From NCBI GenBank assembly GCA_020746835.1, contig JAGPNK010000016.1, forward strand, positions 496,001-560,000: a DNA stretch of 64,000 bases, read 5' to 3'. This DNA is from Stachybotrys elegans. Lineage: Eukaryota > Ascomycota > Sordariomycetes > Hypocreales > Stachybotryaceae. Shown here piece after piece: positions 45,279 through 56,700 of this stretch. Made by a program: the position numbers and the translations under genes. The notes under the pieces are model-generated. The model was not told the origin of the DNA. It saw only the letters and a list, made by a program, of their open reading frames with translations, and ran no database searches. How positions within the stretch are numbered: position 1 is the stretch's first letter; every line of letters starts with the position of its first letter.

Positions 45279-47072
45279 TCAATGGCTGATGGGGATCCAT
45301 CGCACCGGGACGCCGTCGGCTCCAATCTCGTAAGGTTTGACAGACATCTTGCGCGGTGGCAGGGCCCATCGGGCCCGGCCGGGCTGCTGGTCGTCGAGCT
45401 TGCCTCGCTTGCGCATCGCCATCTCCATGACGGCAATTCGGATGAAATCCGAGTTCTCGCGCATCTCGCGTTGTCGCATGCCAGGTGGCGGCGCGGGTGA
45501 CGGGCTGGCAGGTGAAGCTTTCTGTGACGGCTCCTCGGGCGACGTAGAAGGAGCCTGGAACTGCACGTAGGGAGAGTTGCGGTTAGACGACGACGTAGAG
45601 CGAGAGCGTTGGACCTTGTAAGTCTGCATTTGAATGGAAGCCGAGAAGCTGCTGGCAGAGACGGCGGGCTGGTTCTCAAAGAGGCTGCTGGTAGTCGGGT
45701 TGAGGTAGCGACGGAGCTCCGCGGAGGGCATCTCCTGAGAAAGCGGAGGTCGGCGCTCGTCCATATAGGGAACCCTAGAGTCCATTGTCAAGATAGATCG
45801 AGTGAGAAAGTCGTCCGATGGAAGAGACGAGAAGTTGATGGCGGAAAAGGATTTGGCAGCTGAACGGAGGGCCCTCAGCGAAGCCGTCAAGTTCGACTTG
45901 AAAAAGGCAGCGCGCAGAGGCTTGAAAGCTCCAATTGAAGTTTGGCGGTCAGTCGAAGCGCTGCGCTTCTCAAAGTGCTCCTTGAGACTGAGCTCGTCTT
46001 CGTCATCGTCCTCGTCCTCGTCCAGCACCATAACCTCGGCGGCAAGGGGATGCTCAGTGGCGGTGTCGGGTGGTGAGCGAACGGGCTCCAGGGACTTGCG
46101 CATTGGGCTGATCCGGCTCCTCCGGGAGATGATGGAGGACGGCGGGCTGGAAGGCGTCTCGATTGACGAGACCAGATCGGTGGTGAAGGAGTTGCCGAGA
46201 GTCGGGATGGAATCCGCGGATCCGGTACGGGTAGACATGACAGAGCCGACATTGCTGTCGGTCATGCTGAAGAGATCATCGAGATCCTCGGGAGGGGTCA
46301 GGAGCACGTCCAGAGGACCCTTGGTGAGGGTCCAGCTGAGTTCCTTCTCGGAAATCTGCTGCCTGCTGATGATGTCGTCGAGAGTCAGCACCATGCTTTC
46401 GGGCTGCTGACGCTTTCTCCGAACGGACCGTCGGGGCCGGGGAATATCGGTAACGGCGAGAAGAGCAACCAGGGACGGCGAGATCGATTCGGGCGTGTGG
46501 GCGTCCCGAGGCGCTTTCTTGCGGTGGGCGGCATGGCGCTTCTGAGGATGGGCGGCGTTGCGGGTGGCATTGCTGGTGTTGGGGATCTGGACCGGGCTGG
46601 AGGGCGTCGTGGGCCTCACTTGGGAGTAGCCGGCGGTGCTGTTGGAGGAGCTCGACAAAGGTCGAGGAGAAGATTCTCGCCTTTCTTTTCGTTTAGACAT
46701 GGTGTCATCTGACGATGAAGTCGTGGTGGTAGCCGTAGCTGTGGCGTATATAGGTGTAGAGGAAGTGGATCGGCGAGATACGAAGGTGACGTCGGGTCCA
46801 CTGTCCACATGCTTCGGTAGGTTCTGGATGCTGGCGGCGGTGCTGCTTCTGTGCGATGAGGAGCGAGTGTTGATCCCTGAAGGTGAGGAAGTGCGATGCA
46901 TGCGCTGATGGATGTTGGAAGAAGAAGAAGGAGGAGGAGAAAATGAAGGGGAGGAGGAAGTTTGAGGCCGAATGTGTGGTGATGACGGGGGCGAGGGCGA
47001 AGTAGACAGAGGCGAAGCAGGGTTGGGCCTGGTGGAACGGTTCGAGTAGAGGAAGGATCTCGGGGTCATCAT
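45279..47072 (-). CDS. Conserved, largely disordered Ser/Pro-rich protein
   Basis: A single exon gives 597 aa from the first in-frame ATG pair (47072-47067). The open frame continues upstream to 47168 but only with a GTG, and a CTGAC...CCATAG intron-like end lies there, so MMTPRSFLYSN is the likely start. Most of the protein is Ser/Thr/Pro-rich and low in complexity. Three segments look ordered: ISPSLVALLAVTDIPRP with LVLTLDDIIS-like context (about 205-250), an acidic VMVLDEDEDDDEDELSLKEHF, and the C-terminal MRENSDFIRIAVMEMAMRKRGKL followed by GRARWALPPRK. No transmembrane segment or catalytic motif is visible. I do not recognise the family; a fungal regulatory or scaffold protein is possible. 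Confidence 0.6.
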   Translation of the reverse strand: MMTPRSFLYSNRSTRPNPASPLSTSPSPPSSPHIRPQTSSSPSFSPPPSSSSNIHQRMHRTSSPSGINTRSSSHRSSTAASIQNLPKHVDSGPDVTFVSRRSTSSTPIYATATATTTTSSSDDTMSKRKERRESSPRPLSSSSNSTAGYSQVRPTTPSSPVQIPNTSNATRNAAHPQKRHAAHRKKAPRDAHTPESISPSLVALLAVTDIPRPRRSVRRKRQQPESMVLTLDDIISRQQISEKELSWTLTKGPLDVLLTPPEDLDDLFSMTDSNVGSVMSTRTGSADSIPTLGNSFTTDLVSSIETPSSPPSSIISRRSRISPMRKSLEPVRSPPDTATEHPLAAEVMVLDEDEDDDEDELSLKEHFEKRSASTDRQTSIGAFKPLRAAFFKSNLTASLRALRSAAKSFSAINFSSLPSDDFLTRSILTMDSRVPYMDERRPPLSQEMPSAELRRYLNPTTSSLFENQPAVSASSFSASIQMQTYKVQRSRSTSSSNRNSPYVQFQAPSTSPEEPSQKASPASPSPAPPPGMRQREMRENSDFIRIAVMEMAMRKRGKLDDQQPGRARWALPPRKMSVKPYEIGADGVPVRWIPISH

Positions 47073-49616
47073 GGTCAAAGACAGCACAGGCCCGCAGGCC
47101 GTCGTGGGACTGGAGACTGGCCTGCCTTGCCTACTATGGAGAGAGTCAGAGTAGGTCAGCGGGGACACCTATCCCAGACACTTTGCCAGGCAAGGGTTGG
47201 GCTCGTCGTCTTGGCTCCGGGCTGGTTTTGATTGACCTGACCAGTCATGGGTTTCGGTAGTGTAATCAGGGTCTGGCAGAGGAGCAGCAACTGACAGCAG
47301 GAGCCCACGCCTGAACCAGCCACTGGGGAACGTCTGGTGCGCCGTTCGCTCGCGTGAGGTACTGGAAGGTAGCGTGTCCCAAGGGGCGTGTCGCTGCGAT
47401 TTCCAGTACGTAACAGCCAGTCCAAGGGAGAGAGGCGGACAATGGTTGGCTCGGAGCAGCGTCGCCGCCCGTCCCGCTCAAGTCTCGTTCGCTTGTCGGA
47501 TCCCTTTTCCTGGTAGACTTGACGCTACGCAAGTAGAGTCGGTATTTTGTATATTTTTTGGTGCCTTGCAGATAACTGTCGTGTGCCTCGGCGGAGCTGT
47601 CGGGTGGAGGTCGTCAAGTATGACGAGAGGAAAAGAAGACAAGGTGTGACAAGGTCGGTCGCACGCGGACGTGGGATGGAGGTTTCTTTTTCGGTCTCTT
47701 GTATAGGTATTTTTTAAGGATTCAGGAGGAAAAGGGGAGTGAGAGGCGAAGGCAGGAACAGTCAGAAGTGAGCCACCAAAAGGCGAAACACGTTGGCGTC
47801 CAAGATAGGAAGGGGCGCTCGGTGTTCCTGGATGTGCCTGGATCTGTCTCCGAGCTGGTTTGCCTCTCGTGAGTTTCTCTCCGGTCTTTTTCGCCTGAAC
47901 TCTTGGGTTCTTTTTCTTGTCTTGTCTTGTGTGCGCCCGGTTCTCGTGGTTCAGTCCCCCTTCTCGTCCCTGCTGCTGGTTTGTCGATCTATCTCCCTTT
48001 GTATTTGTGGGAATGCAGGCAGAAGCTGTCAGACGTCGCAGCTGACGGCGGCACCCAATAGAATTATAACAATAAAAAAGGGGGCAGGCAAGCTGGCGCG
48101 GACTCTGCAGATGCCGTGCGACGTTTCTGTGCACACCGTCCCTCGTTCGGCTGGTCGGGGTGTTTCGCTGCTGCGTTGTCTTTGCTGGCACGGGTGGGCG
48201 GACGAGCGAGCGTGGGGGCGTCGGGGCGTCGAGATGGAGCGAGGGAGCTTTCGTCGGGTTGTACCGCGCAGCAGAGCAGACAGAGGAGAGCAGAGTCCCG
48301 ACGAGTGTGTAGGTAGGTGGTAGGTCGGGAACGCGGAGAGGTTATAGGACGGGTTTGGGTCATCTACAGGAGCAGGAGCAAACGTTCCATCTACGTAGCA
48401 GCGATCGCATTGTTATCTAGGCTGTGTCATGATCTATCTCAGCTCAGCCAAGTGTGTGACTGGCGGCGCATGTGGCCCAGAGATAAGGAAAACAAGCTGG
48501 ACTTGGCTTGGGGGTGGATGGTGGGTGGTGGTGGGTGGTGGGTGGCGGGCTGCCTGATTCGGACAGTGGCCTCCAGCTGGCACTTCTCCCTTTGCGCGTG
48601 GCATGAAGATGGAGAAGAGATAAGCAACAACGCCTTTCCCATGGGTTCGGTTGGCTGGTAATGGGCATTATGGGTAAGGTTGGGTGTGCGGCGTGTGGCC
48701 ACGGCCTCAGTCTTCTCCCGCCAGCCGCTGCAAGGCGCCCTGCTAACTGCCAGGCTCCGTAAATCGGATAGCGTCCGCCTCTTTGTTGCTGTAATTACTA
48801 TGTCGATATGATATCCCGCGTGCCCACCTGCCTCGACGACGTGGCAGCGGCGTTTGTCGCGGAAGGGGCATCAATCTCGACCTGTATAAACTGTATTTAT
48901 GCACTCACGCATGCAGAGATCCATTCCAAGCCGTGACATTTCGCCGACACACCCTCGGCTTTCTTGTGATACGAGGAGGCTGTACCGAGTTAGTACCCAG
49001 TAAGGGGTCGTCCTCAACAATTTTCTCAGAATAATGAATCCATCCCATCTCTTCCGCCCAGTGTCATTCGGACTCGACACAGGTCCTCTCCGTGACCTTA
49101 GTAGCGACAGTCCGCCCGGTCGCCCGAGCCCGAGCCATCCGCACGCGCCTCGACACCGTCATCTTTATCCTTCTCTTCCCTCGTTGCTTAGCACTCCCTT
49201 TCCTCCCTCTGACCTCCATCTTCACTGTGCATCGCCCTTCTGACTCGCCGCCAAGAAAGACCCTTCCCAGCGCACAGTACATAGGTTCGCAAGGCCCTGG
49301 CTGATCATCTTGCAATTTCATAAATCCTTCCCCCAGTGTTAATGAGAGACCGGCAGGCGGGGCCAAAGGACCACGTAGACCATGTCGCTCATCGCCGCCC
49401 TGCCGCTGTTGCCTGCCCTGTTTGCGCGGCCTGTTGACCAGGGTATCGCTGCCCGATACGCACACACTCAAGAGAAGAAGAAAAAAAAAGGGTCCTAGCA
49501 GTTGAGCAATTTCGCTCATCGCTTTTTCCTTTCCCACCCAGCAATTAGACGGGTGATGGTGGTGTGCCATTCCTGGCAACCTTGATTCCGACTCCGACTC
49601 TCTCACGAGAAACCTC

Positions 49617-49631
49617 CACACACACACACAC
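49617..49631. repeat. (CA)n simple repeat
   Basis: A run of about seven to eight CA units. It lies in gene-poor sequence and has no visible function. Confidence 0.85.
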
Positions 49632-50098
49632 ATTCTCTTTCTACCCACCACCCCAGATTCATGTGAGAGTCACCAGATGCATCCGGCTGCTTTCAGCACC
49701 TCGCCTTATCACCACACTCCCATTCGCCCTCCCACCTGTCACCCCTGCACATGATGCCGTCATCTCCGCTCATCCTCCACCCACCCTTTCCTGCGCTATA
49801 ACGCGGGGGTTTCCAGGTTTCTTGCCAGGGGCACAAGCGATCCCCCACAGCCTGTCTTTTTCTTCTTCTCGAACCCTTCCATTGCTACATATGTATTATT
49901 TTTTGTGCTCGTCCGCCTCGTTGTGCTTTGTCGTTGCCTAGAGCGACAATTCATGTCCTCCCGATCGTCAGTACTAAATATGAAAACGAGGCAGTCGGTC
50001 ATCATGGCCGTATTAGACTGAACTAGCCGGACCTCCATCCATCATGCGCGCACATACCATCGCGAGCCATCTTGAAACGGCACAGGTAGCTTAGTGCG

Positions 50099-50120
50099 TG
50101 GTGTGTGTGTGTGTGTGTGC
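50099..50120. repeat. (GT)n simple repeat
   Basis: A run of about ten GT units followed by GCGCGC. This Z-DNA-prone microsatellite lies in gene-poor sequence and is likely polymorphic. Confidence 0.85.
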
Positions 50121-50784
50121 GCGCGAAACCATCACCACAAGCCTCACTTACCCTATAACATTCCATCTCATATGCATCCACACCCAAACCCAACCACAAC
50201 CACACTACATTTCATTCTCCCACTTCTTCATTCGTCCGTCCCCCCAGTCATCACACCTCCCATGCGCGCACACATCTGCCCACCCATCTTGATGTCATCT
50301 CCAGCCCCTCCTTCATCTCGATCTCATCTACATAGATCCGATGTTTTCTCATTTTTCAGTCCACTTGCCAACGCTGGCATTCCCTCTGCTGTTACATCGA
50401 ATGTGCCTGACGCATGCCAAGCCATTTCCTTCGCATAAATCAAACACACACAAACTTGTCATTGGTTCTCAATGACGGGCCAGGCCGAACTGTCACGTGG
50501 GCTCGCTCTCATAATATTTCATTCAAACTCGCTTCGCAGTATTGCTCCGACATAATCTCTCTGGCACTATAACGTAAGAGTTGCTGCGACGGGCTGTATC
50601 CCCAAGTCTGCATGTATATCCTATCAAGTGTAAAGCCGCCCCTCTTCTCCATTGCTGGTATAACGCCGTCTACATATAAACCCAATCAGCCTAGCCATAC
50701 GCTGCCAGTAAAAAGAAAACAAAGAGTGGAAATGATTAAGTATATATATATATGTTTGGTGCCTGGCTTCCGCGCTGGCAACCA

Positions 50785-53700
50785 TCAATGCCCCTTCTTG
50801 GAGCCTGGTGCCCAGCTCATGCGCTTGTTCATGGTGGGTATTCTGCTCTCCCGCATCTCTGGCACCCCCTCACCCGTCTCTGTCTCGCTATCCTTTAGGC
50901 TGCTGCCGTCACGATGCGTCATCAGGTGAGTCAAGGCGTTGAACTTGTCCTTGAACCCGCCTCCTCCTCCACCTTTCCGCCGATCAATCGGCCCCAGGTT
51001 GCTTGCGCTTGTACTTGGCCTCTCGCCAATCTTGCGTCGCCCCGGTGATTTTGACAGGTTGCTTGCGCTCGTCTTGGGCCTAATCATATCTGTCCCAGGC
51101 CCGGAGATATCTGTCATCGACCCCTCCACTGGCGTTGGTGGGGTCATCATCAAGAAGGCTGGCACCGCCGGCCGGTTGTTATTTGTGCTGCCGCTGTAGG
51201 ATCTGTTGCTCGCTATGCTGCTGCTTCGACTCATGGACCCGGGGCCAGGAATGCTGCTGTGCGTGCTGCGCGTCGATCGAGGAGGCGATCGTGAATAGTC
51301 CACCGGTGAGGTTCCATACATGCTCGACGAGTCGTCGCTATCGTTGATGCTCCCAGCGTACTGCTGGGAGCTGTTCTTGGACGAGGTAAGCAGCACCGAG
51401 CTACCCGCCATCTCCCTGAGCTTATTGCGCTGCTGGGCATTGGGCTTGTGCCGCGAAAACTTGTTCCCGATGATGGCGCCCGTGTGGGAGATGAGCGCCT
51501 TGACAACCGCCTTCTTCAGCGCAAGCGCCAGGTCCAGGTTAGACCACGTCTTGTTCTGCCACTCGATATCCGGAAGGCGGAACACGAAGTCGTGTACGTC
51601 CTCAAAGTTTCTCTGATCCTTGCCCTTGTAGCTCAGGCAGAGGACGACCGAAGGCATCTTGATGTGCGCAAATGTCATGTAGTTGCTGGCGCGCGTTATC
51701 ATCTTGGTGAGATCGTCCGATCGCTGCTTGTCATCGTAGGTTCCTCTGCGGAGCGCAAACCTGGACAGCTTCTTGTTTTCACTGCCGTTGGACTCCCGGG
51801 TCTCCTTGGAAGAGAAGCCTGTGGATGAACGTCCAAGGATCCCAGGGCGTGGACCGCTGCGTAGCGAATCCTGGGACGCCTTCTTGGCGAGTGTCTTATC
51901 TGGAGCTCGAGATCGGAAAAGTCTAAAGGCGTGCCCCTCACCGCTGTGAATGCTCACGGCCTTCTTGGAGCTACGCTCCTGTGGCGCGAGGGAGTTCAGC
52001 GTTGGTCGCAATCGAAGCTCGAGAGATCCCGCGCGCGTAGCAAATCCAGAGGACGCATCCTTTTCCACCGTCAAGTTGCTCAGTTTGCTGGTCGAGCTCT
52101 CCATGGACTCTGTGTCCCCGTCCTCCAAGCTCAACAGGTTCGTCCTGCTGGCCGAACCCTCGTGCTTGTGGCTTGTGCCCGTATCCCCATCCATGCCGGG
52201 GAATATGTACTCAAACAGGCGCTTGCCAACCTCGAGCTCCAGCTGAACCTTCATCGGGTGCGCCCTCACCTCAAAGCGGTCCATGACGGGAATGCCGGCA
52301 ATAGCTTCGAGCATGTGCCAGTAGACTCGTATCATGTCTGTGCTCTCGTTTTCGTGGCCTGCCCCCCTCTCAACATCATGGTAAGGTCCAATCATTTCTG
52401 GATATGTTGAGTCGGGCAAAAGGTTAAGTCCGAGGATCCGCCCAACCCTGAAAAGATTCATATGCGAGCCATCTGAGTTGTCTGTTCGGTCATATTCGAG
52501 ATCCTTCAACTGCAGCTCGACCAGTGGCTCGTTCGAGTCGTGCATCAGATGCCATACGATATCCTGCACTGAGATGCTCCATTTCAGCAGAGCGTGACTG
52601 TCCGAGGCAGAATCATATTTCCTCTGCGACGTCGTGATTGCCTTCATCATGAAGAACAGCTCGTCCTCGCAGACAGCCAGGTCGCGCTCCAGCAGCAGAC
52701 GATCCTCCCACCCGCGCTGGTCCAAATACTGAGAGTATATCTGAAAGTGATTCTTGATCTCTTCCATCTGCCTGATCCGGTCCTGAAGCTTCTGCACCAT
52801 CTCCGGCGTCCCGCTAAGATCGCTGAAGTCGGATGCAAGCATAATCTTCTCCAGTCGCTCGCTTCGCGTCTTTTCCAGTGGCTCGTTGTACATCAAGAGG
52901 TCCAGGACAATGACGTACATGGCGTAGTACTGTGACGAGTTGCAGATGGCTCGCGCTTGCGGGAACTCGACCCAGAGGTTATCCATTCTGGCCTCGGTGA
53001 CTTCTGTCGAAGGAACGTCGACCTCTTCGCAATTGACCTCGTCGTTGTACTTTAGGCGGAGGTTGTTGTACTTGTCATATCGAAGCATGGCCGATGTCTT
53101 TTGGACCACCCGTTTGAAGCCAAAGGGGTCTGTCTGGAAGTCGAACATGACCTCCATGGGCACCCAAGGCGGCCAAGTCGAGCCCGTGGGCGTGCCGTAT
53201 TGGCTGCCGAGGTGGCTAGACAGCAGCGTGGTGAGGTACCACTTGTGATGCGTCACAAAGAACTGCGTGCTGTCCATATTGAGGAGGAACCTGCGCTGCA
53301 CAAGGCCGCTCACGTCATCAGACAATCGGTCCTTGTCCATGACCTCCACAACCTTCAGGTCCATGCCCTTGGCGGTGATGAGCACTACATGCTTCTTGTT
53401 CTTGTCGCTCTGCAGTTGGATCTGGGGGGCAATCAACCGAACGTGGTAGCTGTTTTGCGGACCAAACTCGTCAGAGATGCCGTGCGTCAGGTCTTCGATG
53501 GTGCCGTCAAAAGCGTTGTTGTGGTTGGTGCTGAAGCTAGTACTCTTGAATCTCCCACCCTCGCTGAGAATGTTGAGAATGCGCTCCTCGATATCGTGCG
53601 TGTTGTTCTTGTCATGTGTTCCGTTCTCAGGAGGGGATGCGGTTCGGCCTGTGCCTGATGTCGAATTGGGCTTGGCTGGCCTAGACGACTTCGCCTTGTT

Positions 53701-56700
53701 TCTCTCTTCTATCATGTCAAGGATAAACTTGATGGCGGGCCGTGACATGTAATAGATGAAACCACGACGCTGGCTGTTCTGGTGAATGTACCGAAGCACA
53801 ATGTTCCGCAGTGTGTTGTTCCACTTGAGCTGCATGTTGTGGATGACGAAGCGATTGCTGAAGTCGCTTTCAAACTCGGCGTTGGATGGAATGTTCAGCG
53901 TATCCTCGTGCAAGTTGATTTCGGTATCTGAAGCACTCTTTTGGCTGCTGTGTTTGATGTGACTGTCGGCCGGTGTCTTGGTTTGCATCTGCTCCAGCAT
54001 CTTCTCCAGGAAAGCCTTCTTGGTGTGCAGGACATGGGTGTGTTTCCGCAACGTCTCGAATGCCTCTATTGCTTCCGGGTCCTTGTAATCCGTCCGGATG
54101 ACGGTCAGCTCAGCCTCGCCCAGGTCCCTGCTATGTGACTTGATCTGAGTGTTTAGTCGTTCAAGGCGCTCCTTGACCAGCTGTGCCTGTACTCTCTTTG
54201 GATCGTCATCATGGCTCATGATACAGAAGTGAGTTAGCTTTGACTCGTTGCCGAATGGGCTCGTGCGTGTTGGGTCGCCAGCAATGATCCCCCAACATCC
54301 GTCTGCCGGAAGTAAGTCAGCCGCGGGATGAAGGCCAGAGGCAGGATCTTCGTGTTGGGGTGAGGCTCAGTGGGAAGGATCCAGTCCAGCTCGACAAAGT
54401 CATCCATGTCAATCCAGCTGTAGTCATTATCAGGGATCTTGAAGCGGGAGATATCAGGCTTGTCATCTTGCTCATGCACAAGGGCTCCCAAAGATCCTTT
54501 CTTTATGGCTTCCGTAGTCGTTCCTTGGAGGCTTGCCGAAATAGCTCGTACGTCCGCACTGGCTAGATCCAGCTGGGCGGCGTGGATCTTGATACCTGTA
54601 GTCCTGCTTTGTGCGTTCTTGCTCTTCACCAGCGTGTTGAACTCTTCTCGTCTCTGGTGGAGATCCAGCACAAAGCTTTCCAAACGAACCTTGAGGCCAG
54701 TTGCTGAAACGGCATTTTCTGAGTACTCCTCGGCGTCCTTGTGCTTGTATATGTGACTGATGAAGAGGGGGGCCAGGAGAATGTTGTATTTGACGGTCGC
54801 CAGATGCCTGCCGAACTTCTTGCTATTCTTCTCACGGCCCGGGAAGAGACTACCCTGCCGAATGGGAAGCGATAGGGGCTGGCCAAAGAGCTTCCACCAA
54901 CTGAAGAAGTGCGTAAAGAATCGAGGCGTCACATGGATCGTGTTGTAGCTTCTGGACGGCTGTGGGGTTTCTGATAGCCATTCTCGGTCGACTGGTGCCC
55001 GGACGGCAATCGACAAGTGTATATGCCGACTTCTGAATCCGCGCATGGCATCGTACGGCACCCCGTCAACATCCTTTGCAAAGTGAGGATTCTTGAGCAC
55101 CACCTCGTAGTGCGGCTTGAAGTTGAAGCTACGAACACCATTTTCGATTGCGCGCTCGAACATCAGGCCCATCATCCACTGCACCTTACCTGACAGTTTC
55201 ATGACCACCTTCTTGAAAGCAGCGCCTGACCTGGCTGCCTCTTCTATCCGATTGGCTTCGTCACTTCGGAACATGGCAGCCTGCCGGACGCAATGGCTGT
55301 AGTCGGGGATAGCCATGATGTACTCGCCGCTGTCGACTGTCATGAAGCTTTTGGGATCGTCGTGGGTATTGATCCCCCACCTAACGTCATTGCGCCAGCA
55401 CATGAGGAACCCGGCGCCTGCTCCAGTGACGTGATACGGATCGCGAGTACCCTTGAGAGAGAGATGCATCTCACCGTCCCCCTTCCAGGCAATGTTGATG
55501 CGTGAGTGGAAGTTGAGCCGGATCTTGTCCCAGAATCCTACTCTTTCTGACAGATCAACCTGGGGCTTGGTAAAGCCTTCGATAGCCATCATCATGTCTT
55601 GGATGGCGGGTTGATAGCAAGGACCCCACGTTATGCGAGTCGGGAGGGCGGTGTTGATGTCCATGAATATGTCCGAATACATCTTTACTGGCCCAATTGT
55701 GCGACGGACTTCAATCGCAAAGCTGCCCTCGTTCGACGCAGCTGGGTCTGAACTGCGTGGGGGTATGATACTAACCCTTACTTTTCGAGTTGACTCGGGG
55801 CCCCGGAATTCCTCGGCGATAACGAAATTGGTCTTCATCGAGACGGCTGGCAGTCTCGCAGACTGTCCTATCTTAAGCGTAGGGATGTGAAGTAGGGGCA
55901 GTGGGTAGTCGCGAAGGGTAACGCGAGCCTCGTCCATCTCAATGGTCACATGCATTGGGACCAAAAGCCCATATTTCATGTCCCGCGGCATCCCTTTTCC
56001 TATCCTGTGCAGGAAGTCGGGCACTTCCTGGAGAGCAAACGTGGGTTTGTCAATAGTCAGGTGCAGATCGGATACCAGTGCCGACATGAGCGCGGGCCTG
56101 TGAGGCACATCGAGGATATCTTCCGTCTCTTCAATATCGTCAGGTAGATGGTTGCCGCCCCAAAAGACCTCGCGGAAGTCCTCCACCATACTCTTGGTCA
56201 TCTTGCATGCGCGATCGATGCGTTTCTTCCAGGTCTGGGAGTTGTAGATGTGCATGTGAATCCGTGCCTCTTCCTCGGCAACCTTGGCGCTGGCGTTTAC
56301 GCCTATGGTCTCTTTATCAGGTTGGTAGCGCGGTGCTCTGCCTCTGTCAAGGCCCTGGCGACGGTGGTTCCTATCCGAGTCTTCACTGCGGCTTCGGAAC
56401 CAAGAGGAGGACCCTGCCTCGGTGCGTCCCCGTACTGCTGCTGTGGAGCGTGAACGTAGTTTGTGGCCGCCATGCCTCACTTCTTCTTCCCAAATTTTCT
56501 TCATCTTCATCTCGAAAGCTTCCTCGCGGGCAATCCGCTGTATCTGCTCGATCTTTCCAGTCCGGTAAATCATACCGAGCTTCCACTCGAAAGCGCCATC
56601 CTCGAGTTCGAAAAGGAAATTCCTAGCCCTAAAAGAAACCTTGGGCACCTTCTTCGGCCCCTCTGGCTTCTTGTCGAGAATGTATTCGTTGGTTCCCGTC

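Larger units (their letters stand above)
47073..50784. other. Long gene-poor region (3.7 kb)
   Basis: This stretch lies between the disordered-protein gene (5' side) and the FMP27 3' end, both minus. It contains simple repeats: (CA)n near 49617-49631, (GT)n near 50099-50120 and (TA)n near 50743-50752. Long open frames (for example 47478-48191 minus) are compositionally biased and overlap open frames on the other strand. It probably carries a long 5' leader and promoter of the disordered-protein gene; no gene is proven. Confidence 0.35.

Noticed and set aside
47478..48191. 237-codon minus-strand open frame
   Set aside because: Low-complexity composition, opposing frames on the other strand and lack of any domain make it likely to be leader sequence.
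54234..54300. Two separate genes at the FMP27 break
   Set aside because: Family motifs continue across the break in two frames, and the GFWDK and WPPW parts belong to one protein family.
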